Shown here one piece after another: positions 35,045-42,478 of a stretch of 64,000 nucleotides of DNA. Within the stretch, counting starts at the first letter, position 1. Each line of letters starts with the position of its first letter. The notes beneath the pieces are model-generated. The model did no database searches, was not told the DNA's origin, and saw only the letters and a list, made by a program, of their open reading frames with translations. The DNA comes from Micavibrio sp. UBA6147 (GTDB taxonomy: Bacteria; Pseudomonadota; Alphaproteobacteria; Micavibrionales; UBA1664). A program made the translations under genes and the position numbers. The stretch is taken from NCBI GenBank assembly GCA_002423185.1, contig DIUX01000002.1, positions 310,001 through 374,000 of the forward strand, given 5' to 3'.

Positions 35045-35733
35045 TGCGGTGCCTCCTGCCCTTTATCCTGCTCCATCTTGTTCTGGCCCATCTCAACAAC
35101 ATGGGAAAATCGGTTTTTTATCCGCGCATCATGGGTCGCGACCACCAAGCTCGCCCCCTGCGCCAAGGCCATCGAGAATAACAAATCCATGACAATATCC
35201 GTATGCCGGTCATCCAGCGCCGAGGTCGGCTCATCCGCAAAAATAACCTGCGGATTATTCATCATGGCACGCGCAATCGCCACGCGCTGCGCCTCACCTT
35301 GGCTGAGGCTCTGCGCCTTTTGGTTATGTTTGCCGGCCAAACCGACCGCCTCCAACAACGCCGCAACCCGCGCTTCATCGGCACGCAGACCCGCACCAGA
35401 CGCCGCTAAAGCCACATTCTGCGCCGCCGTCAAATGCCCAATCAAATGCAACCGTTGAAACACAAAGGAAAAAGCCCTCACCCGCAAGGCATCAAGCGCC
35501 CGCGCACTAAGCCCCGCATAGGACGCACCATCAAACACAACATCGCCGCGCTGCGCCCGCATAAGTCCGCCCATCACCGCCATGAGCGTCGTTTTCCCAC
35601 ACCCCGAAGGCCCGATCAAAAGGCAATGCGCCCCTTTCTCCAAGGTCAAAGATCCTGTAAAATCGAGCATACACCCGCCTTTACCCGCCGCCGTCCTCGG
35701 CGCATCCACCCGAATATTCGTCACCGTGAGCAT
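35041..35733 (-). CDS. ABC transporter ATP-binding protein (LolD/MacB type)
   Basis: 230 aa. Walker A GPSGCGKTTL, Q-loop region FVFQRLHLIGHLTAAQNVAL, signature LSQGEAQRVAIARAM, Walker B VIFADEPTSALD and the H-loop VVATHD are all present. First gene of the zinc operon, energising the permease that overlaps it by 4 nt. AGGAGAG lies just before the ATG. Its upstream region holds a palindromic Zur-box-like site. Confidence 0.93.
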   Translation of the reverse strand: MLTVTNIRVDAPRTAAGKGGCMLDFTGSLTLEKGAHCLLIGPSGCGKTTLMAVMGGLMRAQRGDVVFDGASYAGLSARALDALRVRAFSFVFQRLHLIGHLTAAQNVALAASGAGLRADEARVAALLEAVGLAGKHNQKAQSLSQGEAQRVAIARAMMNNPQVIFADEPTSALDDRHTDIVMDLLFSMALAQGASLVVATHDARIKNRFSHVVEMGQNKMEQDKGQEAPQ

Positions 35734-35766
35734 CGTACTCTCCTAACAAGTTTTGCGGCTCAAAAC

Positions 35767-35781
35767 TGCTATAATATAACA
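35767..35781. promoter_or_regulatory. Zur-box-like operator of the zinc operon
   Basis: TGCTATAATATAACA is a near-perfect 7-1-7 palindrome of the TGTTATANTATAACA type known for Zur. It lies 34-48 nt before the ABC ATPase start and overlaps the -10 of a minus-strand promoter candidate (TTGTTT - 18 nt - TATTAT). Zinc-loaded Zur, encoded in the same operon, would then repress it. Confidence 0.75.
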
Positions 35782-35860
35782 CTCCCAAAAACGCAAACAA
35801 TAAACCCCGCCTAAAGCGGTCAAAAGACAAAGCGTACAAGAACACGAAAAGAGGGAAAAA

Positions 35861-35935
35861 TGGTGCCGGTGGAGAGGATTGAACTCCCGACCTTCGGTTT
35901 ACAAAACCGCTGCACTACCGCTGTGCTACACCGGC
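35861..35935 (-). tRNA. tRNA-Thr (anticodon UGU)
   Basis: 75 nt including encoded CCA. The acceptor stem GCCGGTG pairs with CACCGGC. The anticodon arm reads GGTTTTGTAAACC with UGU in the loop, and the T-arm GGGAGTTCAATCCTC is regular. It lies alone between the zinc operon and the DotM-like gene. Confidence 0.95.
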
Positions 35936-36135
35936 GCACCATGATGATATCGGTTCATTGTGGCGTGGATGGACGTTGGTTGCGGCATAAATAGCGCCGA
36001 AAAACCTCTTCCCCACTCACCGCGGCGCAAAAAGAACGCCGCTTCATGAAAAGATGCTAGTCTTTTATCCAGTTTTCTTTTAAAAGACAAGAGGTTTTGT
36101 GATATAAATATTCACCCTATGATAAGGTTTTTCCA

Positions 36136-36186
36136 TTAGCATAGACTGTGAGTTAGCATAGACTGTGGCTTAGCATAGAGTGTGAG
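36136..36186. repeat. 17-bp tandem repeat, 3 copies, upstream of the DotM-like gene
   Basis: Copies of TTAGCATAGACTGTGAG (second ends GC, third has one C-to-G change) lie 87 nt before the DotM-like start. The rest of the 36.0-36.27 kb gap shows no gene. Same unit length and copy number as the repeat before the htrA-type gene, but unrelated sequence. Confidence 0.9.
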
Positions 36187-36272
36187 TCGAAATAAACAAA
36201 GGCACTGGCAACGCCTCGCCATAAACGTCGGCAAACAAGCCGACATCAAGAATACTCGGTAGTTATAAGGTT

Positions 36273-37496
36273 ATGTCAGACAAAAAAGGCGGCGAAGAAG
36301 ACGGTATGTGGATGGTCGTGCTGATCGGCGCGTTCATTGCGTTGTTTTGCTGGGTCATTTGGTATCTGTTCAAATTTCAACTTATCCAATTCGTGTTATG
36401 GGTGCGGGTGGCAGAGCTTGGCTTGCTCGCCCTTATTTTCGGCGACGACCACGTTATGAATGTTCCCGGTTTCCCGAACCGCCCGATGAGCGTCGGCGAA
36501 TGGCGCGATTTCGCCTTGATGGCCGACCCGAAGGAAATTACCCTCGCCCATATGGGGGTGACGGCGTGGATGGCGTCCTCCATCTTGAAATACCTGTTTT
36601 GCTTCATTCTCATCTTGCTCATGCTGTGGTCTGTTTTCAAGGGCCCGACAAGCATGTATCGCCGCACGCTCGGCCTTGACGGGTTGATTCACGAACAATC
36701 GAAAATCTTCCGCAGCATTGTTCCTTTTGTGAATTTCAACCCCAGTGACCTGCCGTTTCGCGCCCCTGGTTCCCCCGTTCCGGCGGAGCTGCCGCTGTTT
36801 TCCGAGGCTTTGGGCCCTGAGGAATGGATCGCGTTCAACAAAATCCCTTTGCCAGACGGCAAGGTCGATTACCAAGCCGCCGAGCGTGCCTTTGCCCGCC
36901 AACTCGGCCCGCGCTGGACCGGTGCCTTGAAGCAACCGGATTATATCCAGATTATTTTGGCCGCGTTTTGCCTCAAATCCAATCGCAAGCGGACACAGGC
37001 CGATGACATGCTCGGCCGGCTTGCTTCGTGCTGGAATGACCAAAAGGGGCTCATGCTCTCGCGCGACCGCGGATTGCTCAAAGAAGCGCGCAAGATTTTG
37101 AAAGACAAGAAATTATCCGATAACTTCCATAAGAAGATCAACAAACACGCCTTTGTGGCGACCGCCTTGTTGCGCGGTCTTGATGTCGCCCGATCCGAAG
37201 GCGGGGTTTTGGCACCGGCGCAATTTGTCTGGCTGCGCGGTCATAATCGCGCCTTGTGGTACCCGCTCAACAATCTGGGGCGTCAAGCCTTCCATATGGA
37301 GGCCATCGGCGCGACCTGTCACTACCGCGCCGAAAAACAGGTTGACCGCCCGATCCCGCGCCCCAAAGTCATTGATGCGGTCAAAACGCTTGATACCTAT
37401 ATGAACAACCCGATTCTTGCCCGCCCGATCCCGCAACTTGACTACAGCATGGTCAAGGACAAGGGAAAGAACAAGGGCGTCCTTAAACCCGTTTAA
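36273..37496 (+). CDS. DotM/IcmP-like (TrbA-like) type IVB coupling-complex protein
   Basis: 407 aa inner-membrane protein. Two spans near the N-terminus (about 12-34 and 100-122) are followed by a cytoplasmic domain. The block FVWLRGHNRALWYPLNNLGRQAFHMEAIGATCHYRAE (about 315-351) matches the conserved C-terminal part of DotM/IcmP. In Dot/Icm systems DotM binds DotL and presents substrates; TrbA is its IncI plasmid counterpart. It is the first gene of a plus-strand run ending in a DotL-like ATPase, 38 nt before the next gene, as in trbA-trbB-trbC of R64. No relaxase or other Dot core genes are within the window. Confidence 0.82.
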   Translation: MSDKKGGEEDGMWMVVLIGAFIALFCWVIWYLFKFQLIQFVLWVRVAELGLLALIFGDDHVMNVPGFPNRPMSVGEWRDFALMADPKEITLAHMGVTAWMASSILKYLFCFILILLMLWSVFKGPTSMYRRTLGLDGLIHEQSKIFRSIVPFVNFNPSDLPFRAPGSPVPAELPLFSEALGPEEWIAFNKIPLPDGKVDYQAAERAFARQLGPRWTGALKQPDYIQIILAAFCLKSNRKRTQADDMLGRLASCWNDQKGLMLSRDRGLLKEARKILKDKKLSDNFHKKINKHAFVATALLRGLDVARSEGGVLAPAQFVWLRGHNRALWYPLNNLGRQAFHMEAIGATCHYRAEKQVDRPIPRPKVIDAVKTLDTYMNNPILARPIPQLDYSMVKDKGKNKGVLKPV

Positions 37497-37534
37497 CGCC
37501 GTTCAGAACAACCGATTACGAAAGGGAGAACCCG

Positions 37535-38137
37535 ATGATCAGAGCCTTACTCGGACAATACAAGCCAACAGCCAAAGTCACAGGCCAAACACTTGTCCTG
37601 TCTTTGCCCGATGCCATCACGCCTTCTGTGTGGACGCTTGACCTCACCAAAGACGGCCATGGGTCTTTGAAAATCGAGGAAAACGCCGACAGCGGCACAA
37701 CGGTTTTGAAATACGGTGCCACCAAGAAAGGCGCCGCCGAAATCGAGGTCGCCCATTACATTCGCCGCGCCGATGCGCTGCGCGCCCTGATCACCGCAAC
37801 GGAGGCTTTGGAAAAATCTCCCCCTGCCGCCGGAATATCCGAGGGCAATCCAGCGATGGCGCATTATGCCTACGCACAGCAAAACCAAAACGGTGCCGGC
37901 TACCAAATTCGCCAAGCCATCTTGACCGTTATCGGGATTGTACTGCTGGTCGGTTTGTTTTTATACCTCACTGGCTCGAGCAAAGGGCTTATTGAAAATG
38001 CTTTTACAAAGACCGGCGCAATGAGTCATAATGAGGCACCGTCACCGGCGCAGTATGATGCCAAGCCGCAACAGCCTTCGCCCGACGCAACCGGCGTTCC
38101 GATGGACGCCAATAATTTTTTCTATAATCAGGAATAA
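37535..38137 (+). CDS. Single-span protein of unknown function between DotM- and DotL-like genes
   Basis: 200 aa. A compact, probably cytoplasmic N-terminal domain (about 1-95; beta-rich start, then EVAHYIRRADALRALITATEAL) is followed by a Gln/Asn-rich linker, one membrane span at about 129-148 (LTVIGIVLLVGLFLYLTGSS) and a ~50-residue Pro-rich periplasmic tail. It holds the place of TrbB (a DsbC-like protein) in IncI plasmids but has no CxxC. It lies 9 nt before the DotL-like gene. Not recognised; inferred to be an accessory part of the coupling complex. Confidence 0.7.
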   Translation: MIRALLGQYKPTAKVTGQTLVLSLPDAITPSVWTLDLTKDGHGSLKIEENADSGTTVLKYGATKKGAAEIEVAHYIRRADALRALITATEALEKSPPAAGISEGNPAMAHYAYAQQNQNGAGYQIRQAILTVIGIVLLVGLFLYLTGSSKGLIENAFTKTGAMSHNEAPSPAQYDAKPQQPSPDATGVPMDANNFFYNQE

Positions 38138-38146
38138 ACGCCAACC

Positions 38147-40711
38147 ATGGCATTAAACCAAAGAAAATACGATTATGGCCTAGACCATACGCTGCGCGAT
38201 ACGCGGCCGTTTTACAAACGGTTTGGCGATGCGATGAGCGATTCACACAATTCCGCGACCATATTTTTGGTCTGCGCGATTTGTATTTTGCTGGTGCCGG
38301 AACTCACGCTCGTTGCCGACCTTGTCTGTTTTTTGTGCTTTTTATATTTTATGTGGCTACGCAAGCGTGACCGCGCTTTGCTGTTTAAAATGCCGATGAG
38401 CTCACCTTACAAGGACTCAAACAACAAAGGCCCGGGGCGTAACGGCAAGGCCGAAGGCATTCTGTATATCGGCAATGCCAAAGACAGCAAAGACGAAATC
38501 TGGTTCACCAACAGCGATGCCCGAACCCACGTTTTATATCTCGGCACCACCGGCGCGGGGAAAACCGAGGGGCTCAAATCCATGGTCACAAACGCCCTGA
38601 CATGGTCGTCGGGGTTCATCTATGTCGATGGTAAGGCCGATACGGATCTTTGGTCGTCACTCTCATCTTTATGCCGCCGCTTTGGGCGCGATGACGATTT
38701 GCTGGTTTTGAACTACATGACCGGAAACTCTGACGCGCGGGCTCCGTCCAACTCGCTCAACCCGTTTTCCAGCGGTTCTGCCTCTTACCTCACCAACATG
38801 TTGGTGAGCTTGATGCCCGAAGCCGAAGGCGACAACGCGATGTGGAAAGAACGCGCCGTATCGTTGCTCAGCTCCTTGATGCCCGCTTTGACATGGAAAC
38901 GCGACTATCAAGAAATGCCGATGAGCATCAGCACGATCCGTAACTATATGGTGCTGAACGAAGTCATCCGCCTGTCGCGCGATCAGACGCTGCCAAAGAA
39001 AATGGGCGAGAGCATTAAAGGCTATCTCGATACCCTCCCCGGTTTCGTGCATGAAGCCTATGACGACAACGGCAAGGAAAAGCCGATGGGGCCGGATCAG
39101 CCAATGGTCGACACCAGCGTTGCCCAGCAACAGCACGGCTATCTTGCCATGCAATTTACCCGCGCCTTGCAATCGCTCGGCGATGATTACGGCTATATCT
39201 TTGACGTTGATTACGCCGATGTCGACATGGTGGACGTGGTTTTGAACCGCCGCATTTTGGTGGTGTTGATTCCCGCCCTTGAAAAATCATCCGACGAAAC
39301 CGCCAACCTTGGTAAAATCGTTGCGGCGACATTGAAAGGCATGATGGGCTCGACCCTTGGATCGCAAGTCGAAGGTGAGGCCGCCACAGCCATTGAAAAC
39401 AAACCCACCCATTCCGCCACGCCATTCATGACGGTGTTTGACGAGGTCGGCTACTATACCGCGCAAGGGATGGCGGTTATGGCGGCGCAGGCGCGTTCGC
39501 TCGGTTTCTGTTTGATCTATTCGGCGCAGGATTTGCCAGCGCTGCAAAAACGGGTGAAGGAAGAAGCTCGTTCCATTACCGCGAACTGTAACTTGAAAAT
39601 TTTCGGCAAGCTCGAAGACCCCACCGAAACAAAAGAATTTTTTGAAAAAACCGTTGGCCAAGCCTTGGTGACAGAAGTTTCGGGCTTCACGCTCAACTCC
39701 GGCGGCCTTGGCGGCGGCTATATGGGCGGGCAACAAGCCTCGATCCAGCTTCGCGGACGCGCATCCTATGATGGCCTCAAATCCTTCAAAGAAGGCATGG
39801 CGGTTGTTTGTTTTGGCGACCGTATCGCCGACGTTAATATTTTCTACTGCAACCCCGGCCATGCCAAAGCCATGCGGGTTCAGCGTTTCCTCGGCCTTGA
39901 AGCACCGAGCGATTATGTCCTGAAACACATGAAGGAAATCGGTGCCCTGCGTGACCGCCTCTCCAGCAAAAACTGGACCGCGATGAAGGCCGATGTTGTC
40001 GCCCCGAAAAGCCCCGAAATCGAACTTCTCCTTGAAGGCTTCCAAATTGCCCAAGGCCCCAATGTTACGGGGCTTGAGGCTGGCGCCATGGCGCTGGCGC
40101 ATCTTTACGCCAAAAATAATCCGGACGACCTCGGCTCTACAGTGGCGGCAGCCGGCACCACATCATCCCCGACCACTCCCGCCGCAGCGCCGCAGCGCCC
40201 AAGCGAGAGAAGCATTGAGAGCGCCACATCCGCTCCGTCAGCACCATCATCCGCCGCAAAATCCGGCGCACCAAGCGCCCCCGCAACCAAAGACGCCGAA
40301 AAGCCGCTTACATGGGCGGACATCATCGGCAACACGTCGCTGGGCGGCAACGCGCAAGATGACAATGAGGACGAAGAAGACAGCGGCACATCCTCAAGCA
40401 GCGGTGGCAGCAGCGCCCGCAAACCCTCCATGAGCGACATCGAAGAAGTCCCGCTTGAACGCTTCAGCGCCGAAGAAGCCGTCGAAACACAGGCCGATGA
40501 AGGCATCACCCTGATGCCTGAAGGCTTGAGCGACGAGGTGAAACAAATCCTCAAAGAAGCCGCCGATACCATTAGTTCAGGCCTGTTCAGCAAGCCGGTT
40601 ATCGACAAAGGCATCCCGACACCGGAAATCCGCCCCGCAAAAGACAGCGGCGGCAATAAAGCAACCGCCCCCGGCAGCACAGTCGGAAGCGGACAGCCCG
40701 GCAAAGCCTAG
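38147..40711 (+). CDS. DotL/IcmO-like (TrbC-like) type IVB coupling ATPase
   Basis: 854 aa. Hexameric inner-membrane coupling protein that selects substrates for a type IVB secretion or conjugation channel. Two membrane spans at about 38-70. Walker A GTTGAGKT (133-140), and a Walker B region FMTVFDEVGYYTAQGMAVMAAQARSLGF in the style of DotL/TrbC. The following SAQDLPALQKR and NLKIFGKLEDPTETKEFFEKTVG are family hallmarks. Residues ~650-854 are low-complexity, Ala/Ser/Pro then Asp/Glu-rich, resembling the long DotL tail that docks adaptors, though without recognised adaptor motifs. The stop codon lies in CTAGGGTTAAGACT, similar to the MITE-like end at 8059. Confidence 0.87.
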   Translation: MALNQRKYDYGLDHTLRDTRPFYKRFGDAMSDSHNSATIFLVCAICILLVPELTLVADLVCFLCFLYFMWLRKRDRALLFKMPMSSPYKDSNNKGPGRNGKAEGILYIGNAKDSKDEIWFTNSDARTHVLYLGTTGAGKTEGLKSMVTNALTWSSGFIYVDGKADTDLWSSLSSLCRRFGRDDDLLVLNYMTGNSDARAPSNSLNPFSSGSASYLTNMLVSLMPEAEGDNAMWKERAVSLLSSLMPALTWKRDYQEMPMSISTIRNYMVLNEVIRLSRDQTLPKKMGESIKGYLDTLPGFVHEAYDDNGKEKPMGPDQPMVDTSVAQQQHGYLAMQFTRALQSLGDDYGYIFDVDYADVDMVDVVLNRRILVVLIPALEKSSDETANLGKIVAATLKGMMGSTLGSQVEGEAATAIENKPTHSATPFMTVFDEVGYYTAQGMAVMAAQARSLGFCLIYSAQDLPALQKRVKEEARSITANCNLKIFGKLEDPTETKEFFEKTVGQALVTEVSGFTLNSGGLGGGYMGGQQASIQLRGRASYDGLKSFKEGMAVVCFGDRIADVNIFYCNPGHAKAMRVQRFLGLEAPSDYVLKHMKEIGALRDRLSSKNWTAMKADVVAPKSPEIELLLEGFQIAQGPNVTGLEAGAMALAHLYAKNNPDDLGSTVAAAGTTSSPTTPAAAPQRPSERSIESATSAPSAPSSAAKSGAPSAPATKDAEKPLTWADIIGNTSLGGNAQDDNEDEEDSGTSSSSGGSSARKPSMSDIEEVPLERFSAEEAVETQADEGITLMPEGLSDEVKQILKEAADTISSGLFSKPVIDKGIPTPEIRPAKDSGGNKATAPGSTVGSGQPGKA

Positions 40712-40724
40712 GGTTAAGACTGAC
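40708..40724. repeat. Possible MITE-end remnant at the DotL-like stop codon
   Basis: CTAGGGTTAAGACTGAC matches 15 of 17 bases of the left end of the MITE-like element at 8059, including its CTAG flank. As there, the CTAG supplies a TAG stop codon. No right end is visible downstream, so it may be a solo remnant or chance. Confidence 0.35.
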
Positions 40725-40762
40725 GGCATCCTTCCGCGTCTGGTGACATCAATTAACTTTGA

Positions 40763-40793
40763 TAAATCTCCGCAAAATGCGCTATAATATAAC
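40763..40793 (+). promoter_or_regulatory. Promoter for a leaderless pseudopilin transcript; Zur-box-like core
   Basis: -35-like TTGATA lies 18 nt before a consensus TATAAT at 40783-40788, which ends 6 nt before ATG 40795. Initiation would fall at or next to the ATG, and no Shine-Dalgarno sequence is present. The 13-mer GCTATAATATAAC (40781-40793) is identical to the core of the Zur-box-like site at 35768-35780. Confidence 0.6.
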
Positions 40794-40794
40794 C

Positions 40795-41526
40795 ATGAAA
40801 CACGCATCCATTTCCGGCAACGTCCTGTTCATCATTTTGGTCGCCATCGGCCTGTTCGCGGCGCTGGCCGCCGCCGTGATGAACTCAGAAGGCGGTGGGA
40901 AAAACGCGGGCTCCGAACGTGCCGCCCTTTATGCCAACGACATCGCCTTGTTCGCAGGGTCGGTTGAACAGGCGGTAGGCAGAATGTTCGCTCGCGGCAT
41001 ATCCGAAAGCGATCTATGCTTCGACCTTGACGGCGCAACGGGCGGCGACACGCGCTATGAAGGGCCTGCGGGCTGCGCCACCATTGCCAACCGTGTCTTT
41101 CACCCGCAAGGCGGCGGCATCTCATACCAAGCCCCGAGCGACCGATACCTCGATCCGAGCTTCAGCAGCTTTCGCTTCTACGGCGAATACCTCATCACCG
41201 ATCAAACCTCGATCAGTCACGTCCCACCAAACGGCAGCAGCTCAACCACTGAATTGATGATTTTGCTCCCCTACGTCACAAAAGAAATTTGCATTGCCTT
41301 AAACGACATGGTCACGGACTGGCCCAAAGGCATCGACCCATATCTAGACTCCGCAACGTCCATAGAGAACAGAGATAATTACCGATATCAAGGCACCTTC
41401 ATTTATGCGCGCGTCATTTCAAACTCAACCTATTTCGACCGCGTCACACGCGGCTGCTATCGACAAGGCTCCGGACAATGGCCCAACAACGCCTATATCG
41501 CCTATTTCACTCTGAGAGCACGGTAA
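40795..41526 (+). CDS. Pseudopilin-like protein A
   Basis: 243 aa from ATG 40795; the longer frame start upstream would contain the -10 promoter box. A short positive leader (MKHASISG) is followed by one long hydrophobic helix NVLFIILVAIGLFAALAAAV and a polar extracytoplasmic domain with about five Cys, including the final GCY. This is the layout of pseudopilins, with a possible processing site after Gly8, but the helix lacks the usual Glu5. It is ~40% alike to the next gene along its length. Follows the DotL-like gene. It may be a minor pilin (PilV/PilS-like role) of the R64-like pilus system at 1-5 kb; this is inference. Confidence 0.65.
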   Translation: MKHASISGNVLFIILVAIGLFAALAAAVMNSEGGGKNAGSERAALYANDIALFAGSVEQAVGRMFARGISESDLCFDLDGATGGDTRYEGPAGCATIANRVFHPQGGGISYQAPSDRYLDPSFSSFRFYGEYLITDQTSISHVPPNGSSSTTELMILLPYVTKEICIALNDMVTDWPKGIDPYLDSATSIENRDNYRYQGTFIYARVISNSTYFDRVTRGCYRQGSGQWPNNAYIAYFTLRAR

Positions 41527-41529
41527 ACC

Positions 41530-42381
41530 ATGAAAAACAAGATGCAGGCCCGTGTGGGTTTGTATGATTTTAACTTGCGCGCCGAACACGGCGGTGCCAA
41601 GGCGCAATGCTGCGTCTTCCTTTCAACGCCGAACGACACGCTGCCCCCCATCAACAAATCAGCATCCGCGGCGCGCGGCAATGTGTTGTTCATTATCCTC
41701 ATCGCCATCGGGTTGTTCGCCGCGCTCGCCGCCACCGTGATGAACTCCGAAGGCGGCGGGAAAGATGCCTCCGAAGAACGCGGCGGCCTCTACGCCGACG
41801 ACCTCTTGCTCTATGCCAACAACGTCGAGCAAGCCGTCAACCGTATGCTGTCGCGCGGCATGTCGGAGAGCGCCCTGTGTTTTGACGACGCCACCTACCC
41901 TGGCGGCAATACGGATTACGAACACGCCGCCTGCGCCACCGTCACAAACCGCGTGTTTCATCCGCAAGGCGGCGGCATCAAACTCGAAGCCATCAACCCT
42001 TCCGCCCTCGATTCAAAGCACAGCGCCCTCACCTATTACGGCAAGTTTTTGATTACCGGAAAAACCACCGTCAATGCCTTGAACAGCGGCTCCGGCGAAC
42101 TCATCTATTTCGTGCCCCACATCAAAAAATCGGTTTGTCTGCGCATCAACGAAATTGCCGGCATCGCGCCCGTCAATGGCGACGCGCCTATGGATGATAT
42201 CCAAGCCTTTGACGAAACGAATTTCTATTTTCTCGGAACGTTTGGTGCTGTGAGGGTCATATCTTCAGACCCTTCCGCTCCCGCAACCGCATTCAACCGC
42301 ACCATGTTTGGGTGCTTGAAAAACGAAGATTGGCCAGGGCCGAATAATTACAGCTTCTATCGCGTGCTTATCCCGCGTTAA
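41530..42381 (+). CDS. Pseudopilin-like protein B (paralogue of A)
   Basis: 283 aa. A 49-residue polar N-terminal extension precedes the shared hydrophobic segment GNVLFIILIAIGLFAALAATV (about 50-70), then the conserved MNSEGGGK. Paralogue A and B share RVFHPQGGGI, LITG/D and the final GC region, so they arose by duplication. It starts 3 nt after gene A (TAAACCATG), so it is co-translated. If the extension is a prepilin leader it is very long, as in some type IVb or tight-adherence prepilins; an internal start cannot be excluded. Transcription ends at the bidirectional terminator at 42416. Confidence 0.65.
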   Translation: MKNKMQARVGLYDFNLRAEHGGAKAQCCVFLSTPNDTLPPINKSASAARGNVLFIILIAIGLFAALAATVMNSEGGGKDASEERGGLYADDLLLYANNVEQAVNRMLSRGMSESALCFDDATYPGGNTDYEHAACATVTNRVFHPQGGGIKLEAINPSALDSKHSALTYYGKFLITGKTTVNALNSGSGELIYFVPHIKKSVCLRINEIAGIAPVNGDAPMDDIQAFDETNFYFLGTFGAVRVISSDPSAPATAFNRTMFGCLKNEDWPGPNNYSFYRVLIPR

Positions 42382-42415
42382 ATACAGGCGGCAAAAACCG
42401 TCAGCAAGCCGCAAA

Positions 42416-42440
42416 AAAAGGGCGGTAGAGCCGCCCTTTT
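42416..42440. terminator. Bidirectional terminator between pseudopilin B and gyrB
   Basis: AAAAGGGCGG and CCGCCCTTTT pair perfectly around a 5-nt loop, with T-runs on both strands. It serves the plus-strand DotM-pseudopilin run and the minus-strand gyrB. Confidence 0.92.
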
Positions 42441-42478
42441 GTTTTTCATCTTAGGGATAACCCGCAGGCCGCCAAACC

